Source of the DNA: Rhodospirillaceae bacterium
GTDB taxonomy: Bacteria; Pseudomonadota; Alphaproteobacteria; Rhodospirillales; Casp-alpha2
Reading direction: 5' to 3'
Assembly: GCA_002706405.1 (NCBI GenBank)
Contig: PALN01000033.1
Location: 23,016 to 87,015, forward strand
DNA: 64,000 bases
Positions 25,018 through 33,982 of this stretch are shown one piece after another. A program made the translations under genes and the position numbers. The notes under the pieces are model-generated. The model worked only from the letters and a program-made list of their open reading frames with translations, was not told where the DNA came from and made no database searches. Every line of letters starts with the position of its first letter. Position 1 is the first letter of the stretch.

Positions 25018-26412
25018 ATGTCCACCCTTGAAAATTCGGCCCTTTGGCCGTTCGCGAAGTATGCCGCCGAGTTGTCGCCGGACGACCTGCCGGCGGAAGC
25101 CCTGCACGCCGCCAAGCGCTGTCTGCTCGACTGGTTCGCCGCCGCCCTGCCCGGCACCGTGATCGAACCGGCAACCCTGCTGACCGCGGCATTCCAGGAC
25201 TGCATCGGACGCGGCGGGGCGCGGCTTTACCCGTCGGGCGAGACAACCGACGCCCGCACGGCGGCCTTCATCAATGGGGCAGCTTCGCATACGGTGGAAT
25301 TCGACGACATTTACCGCAATGCCCTCTACCACCCGGGCGTGCCGGTGATTTCCGCGGCCCTGGCCATCGCCCAGGCGCGGGGCGTCAGCGGGGCCCGGCT
25401 GCTGACCGGCATCATCGCCGGCTACGAGGTTTCGAACCGCCTGGGCGCCGCCGCCAACCCGGCCCATTACGAATTCTGGCACACCACCGGTACCATCGGC
25501 ACCTTCGGCGCCGCCGCCGCTGCCGCCAACATCTTAGGCCTTACCCCTGAGCAAAGCCTGCATGCGCTGGCCAATGCCGGCACCCTGGCGGCGGGCCTGC
25601 AACAGGCCTTCCGCGCCGACGCCATGGCCAAGCCCCTGCACGGCGCCCATGCGGCGGAACGGGGCGTCACGGTGGCCCTCGCCGCCGAACAGGGCGTGAC
25701 GGGCGCCCCGGACATCCTGGAAGGTCCGCGCGGCTTCGGCAACGCCATGTGCCTGAACGGCCTGGCCGAGGAACAGCCCGATTGGGCCAAGGCCGCGACG
25801 ACGCTGGGGCAGGACTATCTGATCAAGCAGACCACGACGAAGAACCATTCCGCCTGCGGCCATGTTCATGCCGCCGTCGACAGCGTCCTGCTGTTGGCCC
25901 GCGAACACAACCTGACGCCCGCCGACGTGAAGAAAATCAGCGTCGGCAGCTATCAGAAGGCCGAGGAAATCTGCGGCAACACCAATCCGCAGACGGCGTT
26001 CGAGGCGAAATTCTCGCTCGTCTATTGCTGCGCCGCCGCGCTGCTGTGGGGCAGCGTGCGCATGGCCGCGTTCACGCCGGACCGGTTGCAGGACCCGGCG
26101 GTGCGCGACCTGATGACGCGAATCTCCCTGACCACGGACCCGGAATGCCAGGGCAATTTCCCGGCCCTGCGGTCGGCCAAGGTGGAGATCGAAACCACGG
26201 ACGGCCGCATCGTCAGCCATTACGCCCCGACGCGAAAGGGCGACCCGGACGCCCCCCTGAGCGACATGGAACTGGAAGACAAATACCGCGATCTGGCCAC
26301 GGCCGTGCTCGGCGCGGACGGTGCCGAAAGCCTGCTGGCCGCGATCTGGTCCATCGACACCCTGGACAGCGCCCGCGATCTAGTCCCCGCCCCGGCCCAG
26401 GCCGCGCAGTAG
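25018..26412 (+). CDS. MmgE/PrpD family protein
   Basis: At 464 residues this is full length for the MmgE/PrpD family (2-methylcitrate dehydratase, cis-aconitate decarboxylase, iminodisuccinate epimerase and relatives). Conserved segments are GAASHTVEFDD, the core FWHTTGTIGTFGAAAAAA, and TKNHSACGHVHAAVD. It would act on a tricarboxylic or branched dicarboxylic acid. Start follows GGGAGGAG. A second member (36874-38259) lies in the converging operon. Confidence 0.9.
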   Translation: MSTLENSALWPFAKYAAELSPDDLPAEALHAAKRCLLDWFAAALPGTVIEPATLLTAAFQDCIGRGGARLYPSGETTDARTAAFINGAASHTVEFDDIYRNALYHPGVPVISAALAIAQARGVSGARLLTGIIAGYEVSNRLGAAANPAHYEFWHTTGTIGTFGAAAAAANILGLTPEQSLHALANAGTLAAGLQQAFRADAMAKPLHGAHAAERGVTVALAAEQGVTGAPDILEGPRGFGNAMCLNGLAEEQPDWAKAATTLGQDYLIKQTTTKNHSACGHVHAAVDSVLLLAREHNLTPADVKKISVGSYQKAEEICGNTNPQTAFEAKFSLVYCCAAALLWGSVRMAAFTPDRLQDPAVRDLMTRISLTTDPECQGNFPALRSAKVEIETTDGRIVSHYAPTRKGDPDAPLSDMELEDKYRDLATAVLGADGAESLLAAIWSIDTLDSARDLVPAPAQAAQ

Positions 26413-26413
26413 C

Positions 26414-27295
26414 ATGGCACGGGCCAACACGCCGCGTCTGGGCTTCATCGGCTTTGGCGAGGCCGGCCCCCTAATCGCCAAGGGCCTGCTGGCGGCGGGC
26501 CTGCCCGCCCCCATCACGGCCCGCGATTTGCGGGAACGTCCGCCGGTCACGGGCGTCGACATGGCGGCCAGCATCGCCGACCTGGTCGCAGCCTCGGACA
26601 TCGTCCTGTCCACGGTCACCGCGACGGAAGCGTTGGAGGTCGCCCAGGAGGCGGCCCGAACCCTCACGCCCGGGCAGATTTACATGGACCTCAATTCGAC
26701 CTCGCCCATGGTCAAGCAGCAGATCGCTGAGGTCGTCAATCCGACCGGTGCGCGCTTCGTCGAGGTCGCGGTCATGGACGGCGTGCCCGGCAAGAACGAA
26801 AAAGTGCCCATGCTGCTAGTCGGCACGGCGGCGAAAGACGTGATCGACGCCCTCACCCCCTACGGCGTCAACATGCGCGAGTTCGGCACGGAATACGGCC
26901 GGGCGGCGGCGACCAAGATGTTCCGCTCCGTCCTGGTCAAGGGCCTGGAAGCGCTGTTGCAGGAATGCGTCCTGGGGGCCGAGACCTATGGCGTGGCCGA
27001 CGAGGTCTTCGCCTCCATGAACCGCAGCTACGCGGGCAAGAATTTCGATGACTTGGCGCATTTCCTGATCGGCCGCACGGCGATCCATGGGGCCCGCCGG
27101 GGCCACGAACTGGAAGAAGCCGCCGACACGCTCCGCGCCTTGGGCTATGACGCCTTCATGTGCGACGGCGGTGCCAAGCGCCTGAAGTGGCTGTCCGAAT
27201 TCGGATTCAAGGAAGACTACGGCGACACAGCACCCGAAGACTACCGCGAGGTTTTCGCCGAGTTGCAGAAACGGCGGCAGCCCTCGGCGTCCTAA
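26414..27295 (+). CDS. NAD(P)-binding oxidoreductase, 6PGDH-like with DUF1932-type C-terminus
   Basis: The protein has 293 residues. The Rossmann motif FIGFGEAGPLIAKGLLAAG is at the N-terminus, followed by DIVLSTVTATEALE. The C-terminal half, with KMFRSVLVKGLEALLQE, resembles the DUF1932 branch of the beta-hydroxyacid dehydrogenases. It would oxidise a hydroxy acid. Start is one base after the PrpD stop, so translation is coupled. Its 3' end overlaps the converging Ldh gene by four bases. Confidence 0.85.
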   Translation: MARANTPRLGFIGFGEAGPLIAKGLLAAGLPAPITARDLRERPPVTGVDMAASIADLVAASDIVLSTVTATEALEVAQEAARTLTPGQIYMDLNSTSPMVKQQIAEVVNPTGARFVEVAVMDGVPGKNEKVPMLLVGTAAKDVIDALTPYGVNMREFGTEYGRAAATKMFRSVLVKGLEALLQECVLGAETYGVADEVFASMNRSYAGKNFDDLAHFLIGRTAIHGARRGHELEEAADTLRALGYDAFMCDGGAKRLKWLSEFGFKEDYGDTAPEDYREVFAELQKRRQPSAS

Positions 27296-28347
27296 GCCAC
27301 CGGTTCCGGTACGGGAATCCCGTATTTCTCCAGCAAGGGCCGCATGCGGTCCATGATCTCGGGATGCAGGGCGACACCTTGAGCGCTTTGCGCCGCGAAG
27401 GCGGCAGCGGCGCGGTCACCGGGCACCCGCACGGGATTTGCCGGGTCGCGCGGCGTGGCCGCCCGGCACAGGTCGGCCAGCACGCCTGTCTCCTGGGTAA
27501 AGGCATCCGCCCCGGCGAAGCCCCGGGGATCGATCACTTGCAGATAGACCGTATTGCCGGCGGGCGGCTTGGCGGATGCGCGGCCAAAACCCGCAAGACC
27601 AGAGGTCAGCGCCTCGACCAGCAATCCCATCGCAAACCCCTTGTGCCCGGCCTCGTCGCCGCCGGCAGGGCGGATCGCCCCCGGCGGGTCGGACTTGAGG
27701 CAGGCCGGATCATCGCTGGCCGTGCCGTCAGCGGCGACCAGGGCCGGAAACGGCAAGCGTTCGCCCAGGCGCTGCGCGCGCTCGATTGCCCTGTTGGTGA
27801 CCGCGGAGGCACTGGTATCGATCAGAATAGGATGGTCTGCCCCCGGCATGCCGACGGCGAAGGGGTTGGTGCCGATCACCGGCGACGCCCCGCCGAAGGG
27901 GGCGACGGCCTTGGTCGTCGGGGCCGAGGCCGCGACGATGGCGAAATAGCCCTTGAGCGCCGCGCGCCGCGCATAGGTCGCGAGGCAGGAAATGTTCGCC
28001 GTGTTGCGGATCGCCATGCCGACCATGGCGGTGTCCTTGGCTCGGGCGATCGCCAAGTCCAGGGCGCGGAGCATGACCCATTGCCCGGGCAGGCCCTTGC
28101 CGTCGAGCACCAGGGCCGCGCCGTTGTCGGTGACGACCTCGGGCTCGCCGTCAGGGGTCGTCTTGCCCCCTTCCATGGCCGCCAGATAGGCGGGCACGAA
28201 CTGCAGGCCGTGGGTGCCATAGCCCAGGAGATCGGCCTCGACCAAAATATCGGCCATGGCCTGGGCCGCGGGGGCGGCGGCGCCGGCCTTTTCAAACAGG
28301 GTTTTGGTCGCGGCGATCAGATCTTGGCCGGCGTAGCGGTCGGTCAT
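27292..28347 (-). CDS. Ldh family (malate/lactate/sulfolactate) dehydrogenase
   Basis: The 351-residue protein belongs to the non-Rossmann MDH/LDH-2 family, which includes malate, ureidoglycolate and sulfolactate dehydrogenases. Characteristic parts are GTHGLQFVPAYL, VIGTNPFAVGMPG and GDEAGHKGFAMGLLVEALT. It interconverts a 2-hydroxy acid and a 2-oxo acid with NAD(P). It is the last gene of the ten-gene operon. Since ComC sulfolactate dehydrogenase belongs here, a link with the ComD/ComE-like decarboxylases in the window is conceivable but unproven. Confidence 0.88.
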   Translation of the reverse strand: MTDRYAGQDLIAATKTLFEKAGAAAPAAQAMADILVEADLLGYGTHGLQFVPAYLAAMEGGKTTPDGEPEVVTDNGAALVLDGKGLPGQWVMLRALDLAIARAKDTAMVGMAIRNTANISCLATYARRAALKGYFAIVAASAPTTKAVAPFGGASPVIGTNPFAVGMPGADHPILIDTSASAVTNRAIERAQRLGERLPFPALVAADGTASDDPACLKSDPPGAIRPAGGDEAGHKGFAMGLLVEALTSGLAGFGRASAKPPAGNTVYLQVIDPRGFAGADAFTQETGVLADLCRAATPRDPANPVRVPGDRAAAAFAAQSAQGVALHPEIMDRMRPLLEKYGIPVPEPVA

Positions 28348-28361
28348 CGTGAGTCTCCCTG

Positions 28362-29420
28362 TCAGATATTCGCCAGAGCCTCGGGGCTGGGTTCGATCTC
28401 GCCTGCCTCGATACGCTTGATGACCGCGACGATGCCTTCATTGGCGGGCACGGCGATGCCGTGGGCCTTGGCCTGGCGCACGACGAAACCGTTGAGGTAG
28501 TCGATCTCCGTCGGCCGGCCCTTGACCATGTCCTGGGCCATGGAGGGGCGCTGTTGATCGGAGCGTTTGGCCCGCCCGTCGCGCAAGGACTTGTCGCAGG
28601 CCGCCATGGCGGCTGCGTCCCCCTGCCCGGCCGCCAACACCTGTTCCGGCGGCATGCCGAGAAGCTTTTCGAGCGGGTGACCTTCAGCCGTCGCGACCTG
28701 GACCGCTTCCGCGCCGATGCGAATACCGAGGCGGCGGAGATGGTCATCCGTGTCGCAGGCGTTGGACGCCATGCCCGAGGCGGCGGAAACGGGATTGCGC
28801 ATGCAGTTGACGATCAACTTGGACCAGCGCTCGCCCATCAGCGTCGTCGTCACTTTCGAGCTATCCACACTGGCCAGAATCTCGGACACCCGTTGCACCC
28901 GTGGCGTCACGCTGCCGTCCAATTCGCCGGCCCGGAACACGACATGTTCCTTGCCGCCCAGCTTCACGTTGCGGCGCACGGCTCCCGGCTCCCACATGGA
29001 GACGGAAATCGAGGACGCGATGCAGCCCACCGTGCGGTCCGCGCCGACGACACCTGCGATGGTGCCTTCGTTGATGCCGTTCTGCAGGGACACCATGAAA
29101 CCGCTGTCCGCCAGATAAGGCTGCATGCGCTTGGCGGCGGCTTCCGTATCGAAGGATTTGACGCAGATGAAGATCACGTCGAACGGGCCGATACTGCCCG
29201 GCGGTGGCAGATCGCGGTCGAGCACGGCGTTGCAGGTGACGGTGAAATTTTCCGGCTCGGTCAGGCCAGACAACTTGAGCCCCGGATCGCGCATCAGATT
29301 GACGTGCTCTTCCCAGGGGTCGATCAGGGTGACGTCGCGGCCGTCGCGGGTCATGTAGCCGCCCACATAGGCGCCGACGGCGCCGGCCCCGTAGACCGCG
29401 ATGCGTTCCTTCCCCGCCAT
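28362..29420 (-). CDS. Ketopantoate-reductase family oxidoreductase, second copy
   Basis: The 352-residue protein has the N-terminal cofactor motif VYGAGAVGAYVGGYMTRDGR and the catalytic-Lys region GERWSKLIVNCMRNPVS. It is longer than its paralogue at 24071. Start follows AGGAG. It lies between the isopropylmalate-dehydrogenase-like and Ldh genes in the ten-gene operon, so it probably handles a 2-oxo acid intermediate rather than ketopantoate. Confidence 0.83.
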   Translation of the reverse strand: MAGKERIAVYGAGAVGAYVGGYMTRDGRDVTLIDPWEEHVNLMRDPGLKLSGLTEPENFTVTCNAVLDRDLPPPGSIGPFDVIFICVKSFDTEAAAKRMQPYLADSGFMVSLQNGINEGTIAGVVGADRTVGCIASSISVSMWEPGAVRRNVKLGGKEHVVFRAGELDGSVTPRVQRVSEILASVDSSKVTTTLMGERWSKLIVNCMRNPVSAASGMASNACDTDDHLRRLGIRIGAEAVQVATAEGHPLEKLLGMPPEQVLAAGQGDAAAMAACDKSLRDGRAKRSDQQRPSMAQDMVKGRPTEIDYLNGFVVRQAKAHGIAVPANEGIVAVIKRIEAGEIEPSPEALANI

Positions 29421-29429
29421 GGCTGGCTC

Positions 29430-30494
29430 CTATTCCTTGTCGAGGGCGGCGAGCACGGCCTTGCCGAAACCCTCCGTCGAGTTTTTGCCACCCAGGTCGG
29501 GCGTATGGCTGGCGGGATCACCGAGCGCCAGTTCTATGGCCTTGAACATGGAGGCCGAGGCCTGCGCCAAGTCGTTGCGCGAGGTGCGGCGCCCCAGTTC
29601 TTCCAACATCATGGCCGTGGACAGCATCAGCGCCGTCGGGTTGGCGATGCCCTTGCCGGCGATGTCGGGGGCCGAGCCGTGCTGCGCCTGGGCGAACACA
29701 TGCCCCTTGCCGGCATTGATGGACCCGGCGAGGCCCAGGCTGCCCGACAGTTCCGAACACAGGTCCGAGAGGATGTCGCCGAAGGCATTGGTGGTGACGA
29801 TGACGTCGAAGTCCTCCGGCCGTTTGACCAAGTGGGCCGTGGCGGCGTCGATGATCAGTTCCTCGACCTCGACACTCGGGAAGTCTTTCGCGACCTCCAT
29901 CACGGTCTTGAGGAACAGGCCGTCGGTCATGCGCAGCACGTTCGCCTTGTGCACGGCGGTCACCTTCTTGCGCCGCTCCAGGGCCATCTCGAAGGCCTGG
30001 CGGGCGATGCGCTCGCAGCCCTGGCGGGTGATCTTGCGCACGCTCAGCGCCACGTCCTCGGTCGGCATGAATTCGCCGGAGCCCATGAACATGTTGCGGT
30101 CCGCATAGAGGCCTTCGGTGTTCTCCCGCACGATAACGAGGTCCATCTTCTTGATCACCGAGGGCACACCCGGCCGGGTGCGGGCCGGGCGGATGTTGGC
30201 GAACAGGTCGAACACCTTGCGGAAGGACTTGGACGGGTTGACCCCGCCTTCGGCCTCCGACGGATATTCGAAGGACGATACCGGCCCCAGAATCACGCCG
30301 TCGGCGGCGTCGCAGGCATCATAGACCGCCTGGGGAATGGTCTGCCCCTCGGCCTTGAGGGCCCGCATCCCCGAGACCATGGGAACGAGTTCGATTTTCA
30401 GGCCGTAGCGTTCGTCGAGCTTTTGCAGCACCGGCAGGGTGGCAGCCGTGATCTCCGGCCCGATGCCGTCGTTTTCCAGAACAATGAATTTCAT
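29430..30494 (-). CDS. Isocitrate/isopropylmalate dehydrogenase family enzyme
   Basis: This 354-residue beta-decarboxylating dehydrogenase starts with LENDGIGPEIT. Substrate and metal residues are in VRENTEGLYADR, VHKANVLRMTDG and NAFGDILSD. The cofactor loop is HGSAPDIAGKGIANP. It would oxidise and decarboxylate a 2-hydroxy acid with a 3-carboxyl group (isopropylmalate, tartrate, 3-methylmalate or homoisocitrate). Presence beside LeuC and LeuD homologues suggests the same isomerase-dehydrogenase logic as leucine synthesis, used for a different, catabolic substrate. Confidence 0.88.
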   Translation of the reverse strand: MKFIVLENDGIGPEITAATLPVLQKLDERYGLKIELVPMVSGMRALKAEGQTIPQAVYDACDAADGVILGPVSSFEYPSEAEGGVNPSKSFRKVFDLFANIRPARTRPGVPSVIKKMDLVIVRENTEGLYADRNMFMGSGEFMPTEDVALSVRKITRQGCERIARQAFEMALERRKKVTAVHKANVLRMTDGLFLKTVMEVAKDFPSVEVEELIIDAATAHLVKRPEDFDVIVTTNAFGDILSDLCSELSGSLGLAGSINAGKGHVFAQAQHGSAPDIAGKGIANPTALMLSTAMMLEELGRRTSRNDLAQASASMFKAIELALGDPASHTPDLGGKNSTEGFGKAVLAALDKE

Positions 30495-30534
30495 GCTTGG
30501 TGTTTCCTACATGCGTTTTGTTTTGCCCGGCGAA

Positions 30535-32145
30535 TTACGCCTGGGGAAATTTGCGGAACCGGGTGGTCCCGTCGCGGTCCAGCTGATTGACCAAATTGAT
30601 CTCCCAGCTCAGGTACTGCTTCATGGCCCCTTCCTGGGCGTCATCCATGTCATAGGGGCGATACCAGACGTCGTTGGTTTCGTCGGCCATGTTGGTGAAG
30701 CCGGTCTGCATCTCCTTGCGGGCCGCCTTCCAAGCCTCCGTGCCGTCGACCAGCACCGCAACATGCCGCCCCATGGCGCGCAGTTCGGGCGCGGCCAGTT
30801 GCGCCAGCACGCCGTCGGGCGAGGTCAGGACGGCAAAGCGGGCGTCGGGAACCTTCTTGATGCTGTCCTTGAGGCGCGCACGCACGGCGAACCAAGCCCC
30901 TGGGATATGCCCGTCGCGATAAGTCAGGCTGTCGGCCAGATCGATGACGACGCAGACCTTGTCGGCGATCATCCGTTCCAGCCCTTCCACCGTCACCGTT
31001 TCGGCGGCGGCGGCGTCGAGGCCGTAGATTTTCGGCTTATGCGCACCGCGCACCAAAGGCTGCCCGTCGAGAGCGTTCTCCAGCACATAGACCTCGGGCC
31101 AGCCCATCTGAACCAACCAACTGGCCGTCATGGTCGCGCGCACGCCATCGTCGTCGACCAGCACGATGCGCGCGCCCAGAACGGCGACATAGCGGTCCCA
31201 GGCTTGCACCAACTGACCGCCCGGCGCATGCCGGCTGCCATCCAGATGCCCGGCGGTGAATTCTTCCGGATTGCGGACGTCGAGGACATAAGTCGTGCGG
31301 CCGCTCTCGGCCTGCCAGGCGGCAAGCTGATCGTGATCGCAGGTCGGCACGCCGAACCGCTTGGCGACGCGCTCGCGCACGGCCTTGGCTTTGGCCTTGG
31401 CCTCGTCGGAAAGCTGCTCGGGAAACTTCCGGTCGTTGCCGTATTCCAACTGAAAGCCCGCCAGATGCCAGCCCATGGTGCCGTTTTCCAGGGCCACCAC
31501 CTTGTTGGGAATGCCGGCGTTGATCAGCGACTGCGCGCCGATGATGGAGCGCGTGCGCCCGGCGCAGTTGACGACCACGGTGGTGTTGGGGTCCGGCGCC
31601 AGATCGTGAACCCGATAGGCCAGTTCCGCCCCCGGGCAGTCGACGCCCATGGGGATGTTCATCTTGTGATATTCGGACATGGGACGGGAATCGAGAACCA
31701 CCATGTTCTCGCCCCGATCCATCATGGCCTTCACTTCCTCGGGCGGGATGCGCGGCGTGTCATAGGTATGTTCGACGAATTCGCCAAATGCCTTGGACGG
31801 CACGTTGACGCCGGAGAACACTTCGAACCCGGCCTTGCGCCAAGCCTCGAGCCCGCCGCCGAGGATATTCACGTCCGTATACCCCCAGGCAATCAGGCGT
31901 TCCGCGCCCAGGTCGACCAAATGCTTGTCGGCCTTGCCTTCGGAACACAACACGATGGGCGTGTCCTTCCGGGGCACGAAATCATCGATCCGGGTTTCCA
32001 GATGGCTGAGCGGACAGCTGATGGCGAACAGCAGGTGGCCGTCGCCGAACACGCCCCATTCGCGCACATCCAAAATGGCAACTTCGTCGCCGGACAGGAT
32101 CCGGTCGCGGACGTCTTCGGCTTCCAACAGAGTAACTTCGGTCAT
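30535..32145 (-). CDS. Four-domain rhodanese-like sulfurtransferase
   Basis: The 536-residue protein holds four tandem rhodanese domains (roughly 5-115, 130-235, 268-365 and 383-480). Domain 1 has Cys67 (VLCSEGKADK) and domain 2 has Cys194 (VNCAGRTRS), so both could form persulfides. In domains 3 and 4 the cysteine position is Asp331 (VLVDDDGVRA) and Ser442 (VLTSPDGVLA), so they are probably structural or regulatory. A C-terminal tail follows. It sits inside an operon of acid-catabolism genes, unusual for a sulfurtransferase, hinting that the pathway releases or handles sulfur. Cytoplasmic, with no signal peptide. Confidence 0.88.
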   Translation of the reverse strand: MTEVTLLEAEDVRDRILSGDEVAILDVREWGVFGDGHLLFAISCPLSHLETRIDDFVPRKDTPIVLCSEGKADKHLVDLGAERLIAWGYTDVNILGGGLEAWRKAGFEVFSGVNVPSKAFGEFVEHTYDTPRIPPEEVKAMMDRGENMVVLDSRPMSEYHKMNIPMGVDCPGAELAYRVHDLAPDPNTTVVVNCAGRTRSIIGAQSLINAGIPNKVVALENGTMGWHLAGFQLEYGNDRKFPEQLSDEAKAKAKAVRERVAKRFGVPTCDHDQLAAWQAESGRTTYVLDVRNPEEFTAGHLDGSRHAPGGQLVQAWDRYVAVLGARIVLVDDDGVRATMTASWLVQMGWPEVYVLENALDGQPLVRGAHKPKIYGLDAAAAETVTVEGLERMIADKVCVVIDLADSLTYRDGHIPGAWFAVRARLKDSIKKVPDARFAVLTSPDGVLAQLAAPELRAMGRHVAVLVDGTEAWKAARKEMQTGFTNMADETNDVWYRPYDMDDAQEGAMKQYLSWEINLVNQLDRDGTTRFRKFPQA

Positions 32146-32151
32146 TCTTAC

Positions 32152-32649
32152 TTAGCTCGCTTTCTTGAATTTCTTTTTCAGGTGCGGCATCAGGCCGCCG
32201 TCGGCGACGATCTGCATCAGGTGCGCCGGCACCGTGTCGCATTTATAGCTTTCGCCCTTGGTCAGGTTGCGGACCTCGCCCTTTTCCATGTCGATTTCCA
32301 ACTGATCGTCCGTTGCGATCTTGTGCGTTTCGGCACAGACCAACGCCGGCACGGCCAGGTTGAAACAGTTGCGGTAGAAAATGCGGGCGAAGGATTTCGC
32401 CAGGATGACGCGGATGCCGCAGGACCGCATGTATTGCGGCGCCCATTCGCGGGATGATCCGATGCCCAGGTTTTCGTCGGCGACGAAGATGTCGCCCTCC
32501 TTACAGTTGGCGGAGAAGGTCGGATCGACGTCCTTCAGGCATTCGGTATAGGCCTCTTCCGGCTTTGCGCTGGTCAGCGCCGAAATGGGGGCCAGCAGGT
32601 CGGTGTCGATATTGGCCCCGAATTTCCAGGCCTTGCCTTTATGTATCAT
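32152..32649 (-). CDS. leuD: Aconitase-family hydro-lyase small subunit (LeuD-like)
   Basis: The 165-residue swivel domain subunit has the substrate-binding motif GIGSSREWAPQYM (62-74) and the N-terminal NIDTDLLAP. It partners the LeuC homologue encoded 17 bases upstream. In the leucine pathway the pair isomerises isopropylmalate, but homologues act on citramalate, dimethylmalate or homoaconitate. The surrounding operon points to a catabolic substrate, so the gene symbol denotes homology only. Start follows AAGGA. Confidence 0.85.
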   Translation of the reverse strand: MIHKGKAWKFGANIDTDLLAPISALTSAKPEEAYTECLKDVDPTFSANCKEGDIFVADENLGIGSSREWAPQYMRSCGIRVILAKSFARIFYRNCFNLAVPALVCAETHKIATDDQLEIDMEKGEVRNLTKGESYKCDTVPAHLMQIVADGGLMPHLKKKFKKAS

Positions 32650-32666
32650 CTTGCAGGTCCTTCTGA

Positions 32667-33929
32667 TCAGAGCATGTCACGGGGATCGGCGATCTGCCCG
32701 GCGACGGCCGAGGCCGCCACCGTATAGGGCGATGCCAGATAGAGCTTCGACGACTTGGGCCCGGCCCGGCCGACGAAATTGCGGTTGGTCGACGAAATGC
32801 CGACGGCATCTTCGGCCAACCGCGCGTCACCCAGCCCGATGCAGCCGCCGCAGCCCGACGGCAGAATGATCGCCCCCGCATCTTCGAGAATCTTCATGAC
32901 GCCTTCGGCAGCGGCCTGTTCACGCATCTTAATGGTCGACGGCGCGACCAGGAATCGCGTGCCGGCGGCGACCTTCTTGCCCTTCAGGACCTCGGCCGCC
33001 ATGCGCAGGTCTTCCAGCTTGGCGCCCGTGCAGGCGCCCAGGTAGGCCTGGTCCAGCTTTACGTTCCGATAATTGCCGACATCGTCGGCGTTCTCCGGGC
33101 TGGAGGGGGCCGCGACCTGCGGCGCCAGGGTGCTGCCGTCGACGGTGATGCGCTTGGCATAAACCGCATCGGCGTCGGACTGCCAGTCATCCGCATTCAC
33201 GCCGCTGACACCCCAAGCCTTTAGCAGTTCCATGGTCTTGGCGTCGGGGGCGATGATGCCGGTCTTGGCGCCGATCTCGGCCGCCATGTTGGTCAGGGTC
33301 ATGCGGTCCTGAGCGGACATGCTGGCCACGCCATCGCCGCAGAATTCCACGACCTGATAGCCGAAGCCCATGATGCCGTGGTCGCCGCAGATTTTCAGGA
33401 TCACGTCCTTGGCGACGACGCCCGGCTTCAACGCGCCGGTCACTTCCATGCGCACGTTTTCCGGCACACGAACCCAGATGTCGCCCGTCGCCATGACGCC
33501 GGTGATTTCCGTCGCCCCGACGCCGACCATGAAGGCCCCGAAGGCGCCGGCGGTGGTCGAATGGCTGTCGGCGCCGACGCAGAACATGCCCGGACGGATA
33601 TGGCCTTCCTGGGGCAGGACGATGTGGCAGATGCCCTGGTTGCGGATGAAGTGCTTGACCTTGTGGGCTTCGCACCAGGCATCGCAGATGTCCTGGACGT
33701 TCTTGCTTTCCGGCGTATCCAGATTGACGTAGTGGTCGGCGATCACGACCAGCTTGTCCATGTCCCAGACGGGCACGCCCAGTTCATCCAGCTTTTTCCC
33801 GGATGTGCGCGGTCCCGACGAATCATGGACCATGGCCAGGTCGACATTGCAGGTCACAATATCGCCAGGCTTCACCGTTTCCTTGCCCGAGGCGCGGGCG
33901 AGGATCTTTTCACTTATCGTTTGGCCCAA
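32667..33929 (-). CDS. leuC: Aconitase-family hydro-lyase large subunit (LeuC-like)
   Basis: The 420-residue protein has the short HACN-type length seen in stand-alone large subunits. The [4Fe-4S] ligands are Cys300 (GACTGAK), Cys360 and Cys363 (SGCGGCIGLGD). The motif GADSHSTTAGAFGAF lies at 119-133. It starts with TTG at 33929 after GGGAGG, and the resulting N-terminus GQTISEKILA is exactly what this family shows. It works with the downstream small subunit. The product probably goes to the isopropylmalate-dehydrogenase-like enzyme two genes later. Confidence 0.9.
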   Translation of the reverse strand: MGQTISEKILARASGKETVKPGDIVTCNVDLAMVHDSSGPRTSGKKLDELGVPVWDMDKLVVIADHYVNLDTPESKNVQDICDAWCEAHKVKHFIRNQGICHIVLPQEGHIRPGMFCVGADSHSTTAGAFGAFMVGVGATEITGVMATGDIWVRVPENVRMEVTGALKPGVVAKDVILKICGDHGIMGFGYQVVEFCGDGVASMSAQDRMTLTNMAAEIGAKTGIIAPDAKTMELLKAWGVSGVNADDWQSDADAVYAKRITVDGSTLAPQVAAPSSPENADDVGNYRNVKLDQAYLGACTGAKLEDLRMAAEVLKGKKVAAGTRFLVAPSTIKMREQAAAEGVMKILEDAGAIILPSGCGGCIGLGDARLAEDAVGISSTNRNFVGRAGPKSSKLYLASPYTVAASAVAGQIADPRDML

Positions 33930-33982
33930 GGTGGCATCCTCCCAATGGCATTTTTATTAAAAGCAATGCCCCCCTTCTGCCG

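Noticed and set aside
28461..32457. Long plus-strand open frames antisense to the KPR-like, IPMDH-like, rhodanese and LeuD genes
   Set aside because: The opposite strand encodes complete, motif-bearing proteins with ribosome sites. The antisense products are Arg/His/Gly-rich and resemble nothing.
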